Counted from the first letter of the stretch, positions 24,694 through 33,902 are shown. The stretch is 64,000 bases of DNA from Eutrophovita brisbanensis (GCA_038147395.1 JAYQTM010000001.1:558001-622000); one strand, 5' to 3'. Numbers and translations are program-made. The notes: a model not told the origin generated them from the sequence alone.

Positions 24694-26484
24694 ATGATCC
24701 CTCAAGCTTTCATTGATGAGCTCCTGAACCGCGTTGACGTTGTTGACGTCATCGAGGGATTTATAAAGCTGAAAAGGTCTGGTTCGAATCTCTCATCCAA
24801 TTGCCCGTTTCACGACGAGAAGACTCCATCTTTCACAGTCAGTCAACAAAAACAGTTTTATCATTGTTTCGGCTGTGGTGCGCACGGAACTGCCATATCT
24901 TTTTTAATGGAATACCAAGGTCTCGGCTTCATAGAAGCCGTTACTGAGCTCGCTAATCGTGTTGGCTTGACTGTTCCAGATAATGCCCGTGAAAAAGCGA
25001 CTGAACACCGAACAAATATTGAGCCCTCGTACGGGGTGATGAATAGAGCCGCTGCGCACTACAAACAAAAACTTAAAGGCTCTACCCGTGCGGTGAGTTA
25101 TTTGAAGGGCAGGGGAATTACTGGCTCTATTGCGGCCAAATTTGTTATTGGATTTTCGACCTCTGATTGGCAAGGCTTGCGGGAAGTATTTACAGATTAT
25201 GACGAATCAGAGCTCCTCGGTCAGGTCGGCTTGATTAAGGATAACGATGGCCGTAGATATGATCGATTCAGGGATAGGTTGATGTTCCCGATCAGAGACC
25301 ACCGAGGGAGGGTGATTGCATTTGGTGGTCGGATCATAGGTGAAGGGGAGCCGAAGTACCTCAACTCACCTGAGACAGATCTTTTTCATAAAGGCAAAGA
25401 GGTCTATGGTCTTTGGGAGTCGAGATCAGGGATTCGAAACTCGAAACGAGTGTTGGTCGTGGAGGGCTACATGGATGTGGTAGGTCTGCACCAACATGGG
25501 ATTGATTACGCGGTGGCAACATTAGGCACCGCGACAACAGAGTTTCAAGTGTCTCGATTGTTAAAGTACGCTGCGGAGATCATATTTTGTTTTGATGGGG
25601 ATAAGGCTGGTAAAAAAGCAGCATTTAGAGCTTTGGAGAACACGTTAGGTCAGGTGTCGGATGCGCAAAAAGTCTCGTTTATGTTCTTGCCGGATGGAGA
25701 GGACCCGGACTCATTTGTTCGTCGATACAGTAAGCAAGAATTTGAGAAAAAAATTGTTGAAGCACTGCCAATGTCAGAGTTTCTACTTTCCGAGCTATCG
25801 GACCAGGCTGGTGGCGTGCAGACGATCGAGGGTAAATCTAAGCTGGCGCACCTAGCCTCTGCTCATTTACCTGCTATCAAAAAAGCTCCTGTAATGAGGA
25901 CCTTACTGCGCAACCGGTTGGTCGAGATGACTGGATTAGAGCAAGGTGATTTTGGTGAAAAAAATTTTGAAAACGGTAAGTCAGTTCGCGAAACCTATTC
26001 AAGGCGAATCGGGACCCCACCAAATCGTAGCAACCGGACTCCTTCAGTAATCAACCATATCGTGGAAATATTGATTATCTATCCTTCGTTAGCTACAGAG
26101 CGAGATGTGAATTATTTGCATTCCTATCGAGCCAACCTTGGCAAGTATGTGACTGAGAGGGAAGTGGATTTTTTGCACTATGTGTTGACTCATTGTCTAA
26201 ACGAGGTGGACCGAACTGTGGTGCTCGGAAAGATGCGAGACGCTGATTTCAAAGATGATATTGATAAACGAGAGAAATTGGCTTCATTACGTTACCTAGT
26301 TACTGCCACCAGCTTGGATAATGCGAAGGAGGAATATACGAACGCGTGGGCCCAACTAGAGCGATGGAATCGTAATGCGATCGCTGACAGGGTGTTGAAA
26401 AGTAAGGATTTATCCACCCTCTCACTCGAGGATAGGGAGATTTTGCAAGGCTTGTCAAAAAATAGGCCACAAAAATCAGATTAA
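24694..26484 (+). CDS. dnaG: DNA primase DnaG
   Basis: 596 residues. Makes RNA primers at the fork. N-terminal zinc-binding domain with CPFHDEKTPSF and YHCFGCGAHG; RNA polymerase core with FGGRIIGEGEPKYLNSPET, the TOPRIM motifs VVEGYMDVVGLHQHG and FCFDGDKAGKKAA; a C-terminal helicase-binding region from about 430 that diverges, as usual. ATG 24694 follows a weak AAAGGT site. A TATAAT ends ten bases before the start codon, but I find no -35 partner. No missing catalytic residue seen. Confidence 0.96.
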   Translation: MIPQAFIDELLNRVDVVDVIEGFIKLKRSGSNLSSNCPFHDEKTPSFTVSQQKQFYHCFGCGAHGTAISFLMEYQGLGFIEAVTELANRVGLTVPDNAREKATEHRTNIEPSYGVMNRAAAHYKQKLKGSTRAVSYLKGRGITGSIAAKFVIGFSTSDWQGLREVFTDYDESELLGQVGLIKDNDGRRYDRFRDRLMFPIRDHRGRVIAFGGRIIGEGEPKYLNSPETDLFHKGKEVYGLWESRSGIRNSKRVLVVEGYMDVVGLHQHGIDYAVATLGTATTEFQVSRLLKYAAEIIFCFDGDKAGKKAAFRALENTLGQVSDAQKVSFMFLPDGEDPDSFVRRYSKQEFEKKIVEALPMSEFLLSELSDQAGGVQTIEGKSKLAHLASAHLPAIKKAPVMRTLLRNRLVEMTGLEQGDFGEKNFENGKSVRETYSRRIGTPPNRSNRTPSVINHIVEILIIYPSLATERDVNYLHSYRANLGKYVTEREVDFLHYVLTHCLNEVDRTVVLGKMRDADFKDDIDKREKLASLRYLVTATSLDNAKEEYTNAWAQLERWNRNAIADRVLKSKDLSTLSLEDREILQGLSKNRPQKSD

Positions 26485-26499
26485 CGAGTCAAAAACCGT

Positions 26500-26531
26500 T
26501 ACAATACGCGGTTCTGTGACGACGTCGTCAC
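26500..26531 (+). promoter_or_regulatory. Possible rpoD promoter -10 box with a 16-bp perfect palindrome downstream
   Basis: TACAAT at 26500-26505 is followed by the perfect palindrome GTGACGACGTCGTCAC at 26516-26531, which would start a few bases after the expected transcription start. It could be an operator or a 5' hairpin. No good -35 box was found. Confidence 0.35.
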
Positions 26532-26566
26532 GGCTTGGTCAAGCATCTCATTAGGACTAGAAGATT

Positions 26567-28516
26567 ATGGCGGTTAATGTTGTTAGGAAACGGCGGGGCA
26601 GAAGAAAAAAATCGGCCCAGTCTACTGCTCAGGCCCCGATAGACGCGGAGGTTCGTCGCACACGGCTCAAGACACTCATTGTTCAGGGCAAAGAGAGGGG
26701 GTACCTCACTTACGCGGAGATCAATGACCATCTTCCTGACGAGATGCTCGAGGCCGAGCAGCTAGAGACTATTGTAAGCATGATGCACGACATGGGCATT
26801 CAGGTTTACGATGAGGCTCCCGGCAGCGACGCTTTGTTGATGGGCGATAATTCTGCATCTGTTGCCGATGATGATGCAGCAGAAGAGGCCGAACAAGCGC
26901 TATCAACGGTTGATTCGGAATTCGGACGAACGACTGACCCTGTACGCATGTACATGCGTGAAATGGGTACCGTTGAACTTCTTACGAGAGAAGGCGAGAT
27001 AGAGATTGCGAAGCGTATCGAGGAAGGCTTGAAGCACATGGTTCAGGCGATCTCGGCGTGCCCGATGACAATAGCGCAAATTCTTGATTTGGCCGCTAAG
27101 ATTGAAAATGACGAGATCAAAGTCGATGATGTTGTCGATGGCCTAGTCGATCCAAACGCACCAGAAGAGGAGCAAGAGGAGGAGTCTGTTGATGTGGGGG
27201 CTGAAGCGTCTAGTATCGATAGCGATGACGACGATGCTGAGGATGATTCCGAGGATGATGAAGAGGCTCAAGCGGCAATCCAACGAGCGAACCTCGAATT
27301 GCTTAAAAATGAATCGTTAGAGATTTTCTCCAAGATAAAAACACTAAATACCAAAATGCTCCGCGCGCTTGCCCGGGGTGGAACTGAATCCAAAGCATAT
27401 CTCAAAGCTCAGTCCGAGATATCTGACGCGCTCCTATACGTTCGTTTCTCCGCGAAGCAAATTGAGTTCCTCTGCGATTGCGTCAGAGCTTTGGTTGATG
27501 AGGTGCGCCACCAAGAGAGAACGATCATGGATCTTGTCGTGGACAAAGCCGGAATGCCTAAGTCCAGATTTATTAAAACTTTCCCGGGGAGCGAAATCGA
27601 TCCTGAGTGGGTCGAGCGTGAGATCGATATCAAAAAAAGCTACGGTGAGTCGCTACTCAGAATTGCGCCTGATGTGCTCGAGTGCCAAAAAAGTTTGGCG
27701 GAAATACAAAGCCGTATCGGAATTCCGCTAAAGGAGCTACGTGAAATTAATCGTCGAATGTCGACCGGTGAGGCTAAAGCTAGAAGAGCGAAAAGAGAAA
27801 TGACGGAGGCTAACCTACGACTGGTCATTTCTATTGCGAAGAAATACACGAACCGGGGCTTGCAGTTCCTTGATTTGATACAAGAAGGAAATATCGGTCT
27901 CATGAAAGCCGTTGACAAGTTCGAGTATCGCCGAGGGTATAAATTCTCCACTTACGCCACTTGGTGGATCAGGCAGGCCATCACTCGTTCGATCGCTGAC
28001 CAAGCAAGAACCATCAGGATTCCCGTTCATATGATTGAGACGATCAACAAAATGAATCGAATCTCGAGGCAGATTCTTCAGGAGACTGGGGCGGAGCCAG
28101 ATCCTGCAACGCTCGCCGAAAAAATGGAAATGCCTGAGGATAAAATCCGGAAAATATTGAAGATATCGAAAGAACCCATTTCGATGGAAACTCCAATTGG
28201 TGATGACGAGGACTCTCACTTAGGAGATTTTATTGAGGATACTGCGACGACTGCACCTGACGATGCCGCAGTGTATACGAGTCTTCAGGACGCAACGTCT
28301 GAGGTTTTGGATACTCTTACCTCTAGGGAGGCCAAAGTGCTGAGAATGCGCTTCGGTATCGAGATGTCTACTGACCATACACTTGAGGATGTCGGGAAGC
28401 AATTCGATGTTACTCGTGAGCGCATACGACAGATCGAGGCCAAGGCGCTCAGAAAGTTGAGGCATCCCTCCCGCTCAGAGAGACTCAAGAGTTTCATGGA
28501 TAACAATGGCGGGTGA
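26567..28516 (+). CDS. rpoD: RNA polymerase primary sigma factor RpoD (sigma-70)
   Basis: 649 residues. Region 1.1 (about 25-100), region 1.2 with DPVRMYMREMG, a long non-conserved region with an acidic stretch (DSDDDDAEDDSEDDEEA, about 217-240), region 2 with ANLRLVISIAKKY, GLQFLDLIQEGNIGLMKAVDK and YATWWIRQAITRSIADQAR, region 3 with IRIPVHMIETINKMNR, and region 4 with LRMRFGIEM and the helix-turn-helix TLEDVGKQFDVTRERIRQIE. Length is as expected for gammaproteobacteria. Last protein gene of the rpsU-dnaG-rpoD operon. Confidence 0.98.
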   Translation: MAVNVVRKRRGRRKKSAQSTAQAPIDAEVRRTRLKTLIVQGKERGYLTYAEINDHLPDEMLEAEQLETIVSMMHDMGIQVYDEAPGSDALLMGDNSASVADDDAAEEAEQALSTVDSEFGRTTDPVRMYMREMGTVELLTREGEIEIAKRIEEGLKHMVQAISACPMTIAQILDLAAKIENDEIKVDDVVDGLVDPNAPEEEQEEESVDVGAEASSIDSDDDDAEDDSEDDEEAQAAIQRANLELLKNESLEIFSKIKTLNTKMLRALARGGTESKAYLKAQSEISDALLYVRFSAKQIEFLCDCVRALVDEVRHQERTIMDLVVDKAGMPKSRFIKTFPGSEIDPEWVEREIDIKKSYGESLLRIAPDVLECQKSLAEIQSRIGIPLKELREINRRMSTGEAKARRAKREMTEANLRLVISIAKKYTNRGLQFLDLIQEGNIGLMKAVDKFEYRRGYKFSTYATWWIRQAITRSIADQARTIRIPVHMIETINKMNRISRQILQETGAEPDPATLAEKMEMPEDKIRKILKISKEPISMETPIGDDEDSHLGDFIEDTATTAPDDAAVYTSLQDATSEVLDTLTSREAKVLRMRFGIEMSTDHTLEDVGKQFDVTRERIRQIEAKALRKLRHPSRSERLKSFMDNNGG

Positions 28517-28553
28517 CGGCGCCATTGAATCTTGAATATTTCGTTTCATCGGC

Positions 28554-28630
28554 GGGCCTGTAGCTCAGTTGGTTAGAGCAGAGGACTCATAATCCTTTGG
28601 TCCCAGGTTCAAGTCCTGGTGGGCCCACCA
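28554..28630 (+). tRNA. tRNA-Ile (CAU anticodon, lysidine type)
   Basis: 77 bases with CCA encoded. Acceptor GGGCCTG/TGGGCCC, D arm AGCTCAGTTGGTTAGAGC, anticodon stem GAGGA/TCCTT with loop CTCATAA (CAT at 28588-28590), T arm CCAGG TTCAAGT CCTGG. A CAU tRNA just after rpoD is at the same place as the E. coli ileX tRNA, so it is read as the AUA-decoding tRNA-Ile rather than methionine; TilS modification decides this. Confidence 0.88.
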
Positions 28631-28739
28631 CTCAATAAAAACGCCGTTTCTCGTACGTAATTTGATGGCTCTGCCACGTGTGGACCAGCATGCTAGACTC
28701 GTGATGTGTCCATAATTTCTTGGTCGCGCGGTTTGCCGA

Positions 28740-29579
28740 ATGCGAAAAATATCTCTCATTTTGATTTGTGGGGCTCTCGCCTCATTTGTCGCGAAAGTAG
28801 TTTTCGCTGAGAACGAGGAATTCTCAGATTGTGAGGCTTGCCCTAAACTTTTGAAAGTTCCGGCAGGGTCATTTGAGCTGAGAAATGCGCCGTGGGGTCC
28901 AGGCCATCCTCACGATGAGGGTTTTTTTTATCGCGTTACCTTTTCTGACTCGTTTTATATCGGAAAATACGAGGTGACCGTTCGAGAGTGGGGTTTGTGT
29001 GTTCTCGACGGAAAGTGCGCTGACGTGCCTTCTTCTAGCGAAAATAAAGAATCGTATCCGGTTACAGACGTTACGTGGTCTCAAGCAAGCAGTTATACGA
29101 AATGGTTGACTGAAAAGACGGGTTTCAAATATCGCTTACCCTCGAACGCTGAGTGGGAGTATGCCGCGCGCGCTGGGTTGGGAATGAATCGCTATTTTGA
29201 TATTCCGATGAGTGAGTTGTGTCAATACGCGAACACCTTCGATCAGTCGGTTCTATCGGATTTTCCTGTTCAAGATGAGTTAACCCCATGCGACGATGGC
29301 TTTGCTGAAATCGCTCCGATAGGGAGTTTTGCGCCGAATTCATTTGGGCTTTATGACACACTTGGAAACGTCTCAGAATGGACAGAGGACTGTGCGAGCC
29401 CAGATTGGAGAGGTGCCCCTCCAGATGGAAAGTCGTGGCTTGATGGAGATTGCTCGTTGCGTGGTTATCGAGGAGGGTCGTATTTAAGCAATGAGCCGTA
29501 TTATCTCGTGGAATCGCATCGTTTTAGATATCCAGGTTTAGGAGCTCAGGATCTAGGATTTCGCGTACTACGTGAGTAG
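28740..29579 (+). CDS. Secreted SUMF1/FGE-sulfatase domain protein lacking the FGE cysteines
   Basis: 279 residues with a signal peptide (about 1-23, ending VVFA). The remainder is one SUMF1-type domain: LKVPAGSFELRN, FYIGKYEVTVREWGLCV, YPVTDVTWSQASSYTKWLTEKTG, YRLPSNAEWEYAARAG, FGLYDTLGNVSEWTEDC and RGGSYLSNEPYY, ending LGFRVLRE. True formylglycine-generating enzymes have two cysteines in the segment after GGSY; here those positions are Ser250 and Tyr255. It therefore probably does not mature sulfatases and is a structural or binding member of the family. Cysteines at 31, 34 and elsewhere may form periplasmic disulfides. Stands alone. Confidence 0.82.
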   Translation: MRKISLILICGALASFVAKVVFAENEEFSDCEACPKLLKVPAGSFELRNAPWGPGHPHDEGFFYRVTFSDSFYIGKYEVTVREWGLCVLDGKCADVPSSSENKESYPVTDVTWSQASSYTKWLTEKTGFKYRLPSNAEWEYAARAGLGMNRYFDIPMSELCQYANTFDQSVLSDFPVQDELTPCDDGFAEIAPIGSFAPNSFGLYDTLGNVSEWTEDCASPDWRGAPPDGKSWLDGDCSLRGYRGGSYLSNEPYYLVESHRFRYPGLGAQDLGFRVLRE

Positions 29580-29834
29580 TGGATATCAAGGTGCTGTTTG
29601 TGCGTGACCTCATATTCGTATTGCGTCTTTGGCGAGACGAAAATTAATTAGTGCTAGCGGTTTAAAATAAATCTTGGATCAGTTACAGTAAGTCATGTTT
29701 GTGGTGGCAAACAAAGATTACTTCTACAGTTCGTGGTCACAGGTTCCAGGATGCTAGTGAGTCTTGAACATTGTATTGTTACCTAACGCTTGGTATGGGT
29801 AAGCCGAGGAATCAAGAGACTTGATCGATACAAG
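29580..29834. other. Non-coding gap upstream of the ClC gene
   Basis: 255 bases without a supported gene. Two short hairpins are present (CGTCT/AGACG near 29624-29640 and TGTTTG/CAAACA near 29697-29714). Neither has a T tract. I see no convincing promoter. Confidence 0.4.
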
Positions 29835-31196
29835 ATGTCAAATGGTGTAGTCCCACCGAGTCTACTTCGTCGTAGCCGCCACGCCTGGTTTAGTCCACGG
29901 CTATGGTTGCGAAGAATTACGCTTTGGCTAGGTGCGGTTTTAGTGGGTATTGTCGCCATCGCATTCGCGATAAGTGCCGAGAGCGCGAATTCATTGCACC
30001 AAAGAATGGTCGAGTTTTCTCCGCTCTTGCCGTTTGTGGTGGGGCCTTTGGGTCTCGCGACTGTGGTGTGGCTCACCCGAAAATTCTTTTCTGGCTCCCA
30101 AGGAAGTGGAATTCCCCAAACGATCGCAGCAATCAACACCGAAGATGAGAATAAACGGAGTAACTACCTTTCCATAAAACTAGCTTTTGGAAAATTTTTG
30201 CTTACTGTATTGGGACTTTTTTCTGGCGCATCGGTCGGTCGAGAGGGGCCTACAGTTCAAATTGGCGCGTCGATCATGCAGTCGCTCGGTCGGCTAACGC
30301 GTTTCTCTCGGGTAGAAACAAAACGAGGTTTGATCCTCGCGGGTGGAGCTGCTGGCGTCGCTGCCGCTTTCAACACACCGTTGGCCGGCATTGTTTTTGC
30401 GATCGAAGAGATGAGCCGCAATTATGAAAGCCGCACGAGCGGTACTGTTCTCACATCGGTGATTGTGGCGGGTATTGTTTCGATATGGTGGCTGGGGGAC
30501 TACACTTATTTTGGAGTGACATCAGCGGTACTCTATGGGTCTAAAGCTTGGTTGCCAGTTTTGATTTGTGGTGTTGTCGGTGGTGTTTTAGGTGGTGCCT
30601 TTAGCCAATTTCTTATTTTTATTTCCAGGGGGGTCCCAGGAAAAGTCGGTAGGTTTATTCGCGAGAAACCAGTATTATTTGCCGCAATTTGTGGATTTGT
30701 TCTCGCGGTCATAGGCACGGTATCAGGTAGCTCGACGTATGGTACGGGGTATCACGAGGCTCGGCTGATTCTGGAGGGGTCTGATCAGGTACCGGAGTCG
30801 TTTGGTATCCTCAAATTACTGGCAACTTTGGTCGCGTACATTAGTGGTATTCCCGGTGGAGTATTCGCACCGTCACTGGCAGTTGGTGCCGGTCTCGGCC
30901 AAAACATAGCGACACTCATGCCGTACGCACCGCTCGGTGCTGTTGTCGTTCTGGGGATGGTGGCATATTTTGCTGGAGTGGTTCAGGCGCCTGTTACTGC
31001 TTTTGTCATCGTGATGGAGATGACAGACAACCATGACATGATTGTGCCGTTGATGGCCGCATCCTTGTTGGCAGCCGGATGTTCGAAAGTTGTATGTCAA
31101 AGACCCCTATACAGGGCATTGGCAGACCAGTTCATCAACGACGGCGAAGACTCTCGGTCGGAGAAAGATGCTTCGGGTCCGTCATTCAAACGATAA
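29835..31196 (+). CDS. ClC-family chloride channel / H+:Cl- exchanger
   Basis: 453 residues from ATG 29835 (an upstream TTG at 29790 is less likely). Multi-spanning inner-membrane protein with the ClC anion-site motifs GSGIPQT (selectivity serine), GREGPTVQIGAS (gating glutamate) and GGVFAPSLAVGAGLG. The internal IEEM glutamate, which carries protons in exchanger-type members, is present at FAIEEMSRN, so an antiporter is more likely than a channel. No C-terminal CBS domains. Its end overlaps the stop of the convergent oxidase gene by 15 bases. Substrate could also be another anion such as fluoride, but the motifs fit chloride better. Confidence 0.9.
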   Translation: MSNGVVPPSLLRRSRHAWFSPRLWLRRITLWLGAVLVGIVAIAFAISAESANSLHQRMVEFSPLLPFVVGPLGLATVVWLTRKFFSGSQGSGIPQTIAAINTEDENKRSNYLSIKLAFGKFLLTVLGLFSGASVGREGPTVQIGASIMQSLGRLTRFSRVETKRGLILAGGAAGVAAAFNTPLAGIVFAIEEMSRNYESRTSGTVLTSVIVAGIVSIWWLGDYTYFGVTSAVLYGSKAWLPVLICGVVGGVLGGAFSQFLIFISRGVPGKVGRFIREKPVLFAAICGFVLAVIGTVSGSSTYGTGYHEARLILEGSDQVPESFGILKLLATLVAYISGIPGGVFAPSLAVGAGLGQNIATLMPYAPLGAVVVLGMVAYFAGVVQAPVTAFVIVMEMTDNHDMIVPLMAASLLAAGCSKVVCQRPLYRALADQFINDGEDSRSEKDASGPSFKR

Positions 31197-32321
31197 GCAT
31201 TGTGGTGATAGTTCTTTCAAACTTTTGATTCCCAGTAGACCCATTGTTAGGTCTATTTCTTGCGTCAAGATATCAATGGATCGTTCGACTCCAGTTTGCC
31301 CAGCGGCAGCTAGCCCGTATAACCAAGGCCTGCCAAGCATGCACGCGCTGGCGCCAAGCGCCATTGCTTTTACAATGTCCGACCCCCGACGTATTCCTCC
31401 ATCCAGTATCACCGTGAAGTTCTCATCAACTTGAGCTTTAATTTTCGGTAACGCCTTGATCGCCGAAATGGCTCCATCCAATTGTCTTCCTCCGTGGTTG
31501 GACACAATTACCCCGTCCACACCAATACTTTCTGCTTTTTTGGCATCCTCAGGCGACAAGATGCCTTTGATTAAAAGGGGCCCCTCCCACTGTTCTTTGA
31601 ACCAGGCGATATCATTCCAGCTAACTGACAAATCCCACTGGGTACGAATGAATTCGGTAATTGACATCACGCTGTCTGCATTGATGCTTGTATTTTCAAA
31701 ATTACGATATTTGACTTTTCGACCCATCGCCACATTGAATAACCACCTCCAATGGACGATAAAGTCAACAATGGTGCGTGCAGTGAACTTTGGTGGAACA
31801 ACAAAACCGTTCCGGATGTCCTTTTCCCGAGCACCTTGTAATTTTGTATCCACCGTGACAACTAACGCACCACAGTTTGTTGCTTTTGCGCGGTTGATGA
31901 ATTCGCGAGTGAGCCCCCTGTCTCTAAGCACATAAAGCTGGAACCAATGAGGGGCGGGCGCGCTTTCAGTGATTTCTTCAATGCTGCATGTCGCTACGGT
32001 GGATAGGCAATACGGAATATTTTTGTTGCGTGCCGCTTTCGCGGCTCCGATCTCCCCTTTGTTCCAGAGAAGCCCTGCCAGGCCCGTTGGGGCGAGGATG
32101 AATGGAGATGAATGTTTGAATCCCAATATTGTGGTTTCTTGAGAGCGTTTTGTTATATCTGTCAAAACGCGCGGTACCAAATATATGGATCTTAAATCTC
32201 GATTATTGTTGGTGAGGGTGATTTCGTCTTGGGCACCCCCGTCGATGAATTCGAAAATTGATTTGGGTAGCCGTTTCTTCGCACTGGCTCTGAGCTCTTC
32301 AATGTTGATCGCAGTATTCAT
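31182..32321 (-). CDS. FMN-dependent alpha-hydroxy-acid oxidase/dehydrogenase (LldD/glycolate oxidase family)
   Basis: 379 residues from ATG 32321 (the frame is open further upstream, but MNTAINIEELRASAKKRLPKSIFEFIDGGA is the family start). TIM-barrel flavoenzyme oxidising L-2-hydroxyacids to 2-oxoacids. Seen are APTGLAGLLW, WFQLYVLRDRG, VTVDTKLQGAREKD, the lysine in LLIKGI, the catalytic histidine in IVSNHGGRQLDG, and FMN phosphate-binding DGGIRRGSDIVKAMALGA and MLGRPWLYG. Substrate (lactate, glycolate, mandelate or other) cannot be read from sequence. It follows the sulfatase-like gene by 68 bases, likely on one transcript. Confidence 0.9.
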   Translation of the reverse strand: MNTAINIEELRASAKKRLPKSIFEFIDGGAQDEITLTNNNRDLRSIYLVPRVLTDITKRSQETTILGFKHSSPFILAPTGLAGLLWNKGEIGAAKAARNKNIPYCLSTVATCSIEEITESAPAPHWFQLYVLRDRGLTREFINRAKATNCGALVVTVDTKLQGAREKDIRNGFVVPPKFTARTIVDFIVHWRWLFNVAMGRKVKYRNFENTSINADSVMSITEFIRTQWDLSVSWNDIAWFKEQWEGPLLIKGILSPEDAKKAESIGVDGVIVSNHGGRQLDGAISAIKALPKIKAQVDENFTVILDGGIRRGSDIVKAMALGASACMLGRPWLYGLAAAGQTGVERSIDILTQEIDLTMGLLGIKSLKELSPQCLSFE

Positions 32322-32389
32322 GGTTACGTGACGTTGGTTATTTAAGTTATGTGCTACCTCACAGTTTGATCGATTTCGGTGAGCGAATG

Positions 32390-33784
32390 TTAAAAAAGTG
32401 GGGTCCGATGATGCTTGGCTTTCATTAAGTCCTCTAAATAAAGTGAGGGAACCATTTCCCACGAAATATCAATCAGTTCGTTGGTGAGTTCTTGAGTTAG
32501 GTCGGGATATTTTGATGCCACGTTTATTTTTGCTAAAGGGTCATTCTCTGTGTCGTACAGTTCGACTCTGTAAGGGAGTGACCCTCGACTCACTAATTTC
32601 CATTTTCCATGGATGATGCCGCCACCAAACTCGTTGATGTTGATTATCGTTGACTGTCTCACCTCACTCTTACGGTTAATCAATAGTGGCCATATGTCAA
32701 CGCCATCAAGGGGTTTGACTTGCGATTGACGGTCAGTGGAAGCGCCTGCGATATTTAAAAGTGTTGCGTAAACATCAACAGCGTGGACAAGATATGGAGA
32801 GGTCCCGTGAGTAATCTTGCCTGGCCACGACCAAATTACACGTGGTCGGATATATTCTTCTTTGAGGCAGCCTGGTGACAGTTCTAAACGTTCTGATGCT
32901 GTCGCGCAAGCTAACTCTTTGAATCCTAGTTGATTTCCCGATTGGAAAACGATTAGCGTGTTGTCAAGGAGATTTGATGATTTTAGGGCCTTCAAAATTT
33001 GACCTAGAGCGTGATCAATCGAGAGATTATCCGCACGACTATTGGCTTGGTCTGTATTTTTTACCGTTGGGGCCTCCGAGTCAAAGTCATCGTGGTTTGT
33101 TTGAGCAAGGTTGGGTGAACTAAAGCTCACGAACAAAAATAACGGCTCTTTTGGCGAAGACTTTGTGATGAAGAGAGCTGCTTCTCTACCTATCAACTCG
33201 GGAACGGACTCAGGTGAGTCTACCTGTCTCTCGTCATGGAACCAGTCTTTTTGGCCACGCAGATCGAGTTTTTGAATGTCCGCGTTCAATGGCGTGAGGT
33301 GGCCTCGAAAGTGATCAAAACCTCGATGTGTCGGTAAAAATGAACGTTGCGAATGACCCAAAAGCCAAGAGCCAAAAAAAGCTGTTTTATAGCCGGCGAG
33401 ATTCAGCGCTTGTGACAGCAGACGCTCGTCTGGTGCAAGCCCGTAAGTACTCCATGGAAGGACAGATCCTGTTTGAAACCCGAGACGAAAGGGGTAGCGG
33501 CCTGTCAGAGCTGCCGCCCTCGATGCAGATGCGCCTGGCGGGCTGTAAAAACGGGTGAAAGTCACTCCTGACTTAGCCAGGCTTTCGATATTGGTCGCTC
33601 TACCTGATTGAGTCGATTTTAACCCCACTTCTCGCCCAGTTGGCGTGTCGGAGAGAATATAGACGATATTTGGTCTGTCAGACGCGTACGTGTTGCTAAG
33701 AGATGCTGCTTGTATCAGAGCACTCGTGAAGACAATCGTGATTGCTGACGTGAGCAATTTATTGTTAAGAACGCGGAACTTCAT
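32390..33784 (-). CDS. Exported arylsulfatase-fold protein with degenerate active site (pseudo-sulfatase)
   Basis: 464 residues from ATG 33784, with a signal peptide (about 1-35, ending NTYAS). It aligns end to end with arylsulfatase B-type enzymes without gaps around the active site, but key residues are changed: the metal-binding Asp pair is SDT (46-47), the formylglycine Cys motif is ASASR (Ala85 where Cys or Ser is required), GKWHLGH is GSWLLGH (Lys and His lost, 139-141), the next conserved His is Asn in VSFSSPN, and TSDNG is QSGNQ. Scaffold motifs LTGRYPFRLG, GFDHF and HAVDVYATLL remain. The reading frame is intact, so it is probably a non-catalytic or altered-function protein. Confidence 0.85.
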   Translation of the reverse strand: MKFRVLNNKLLTSAITIVFTSALIQAASLSNTYASDRPNIVYILSDTPTGREVGLKSTQSGRATNIESLAKSGVTFTRFYSPPGASASRAAALTGRYPFRLGFQTGSVLPWSTYGLAPDERLLSQALNLAGYKTAFFGSWLLGHSQRSFLPTHRGFDHFRGHLTPLNADIQKLDLRGQKDWFHDERQVDSPESVPELIGREAALFITKSSPKEPLFLFVSFSSPNLAQTNHDDFDSEAPTVKNTDQANSRADNLSIDHALGQILKALKSSNLLDNTLIVFQSGNQLGFKELACATASERLELSPGCLKEEYIRPRVIWSWPGKITHGTSPYLVHAVDVYATLLNIAGASTDRQSQVKPLDGVDIWPLLINRKSEVRQSTIININEFGGGIIHGKWKLVSRGSLPYRVELYDTENDPLAKINVASKYPDLTQELTNELIDISWEMVPSLYLEDLMKAKHHRTPLF

Positions 33785-33902
33785 CTTGCCGAGTATATCC
33801 GAAGATGTCAGCACAAAACGTCGGTTCAAAATATTTTCGTATCGCAAAAAAGAACGGCCGGGGCCAAGTTAATGGCTTTCCATTGAGGTACAATTCGCCG
33901 CT

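Noticed and set aside
28740..33784. FGE-type maturase plus sulfatase as a working sulfatase system
   Set aside because: Both proteins lack the catalytic residues needed, and a ClC transporter and an oxidase gene lie between them.
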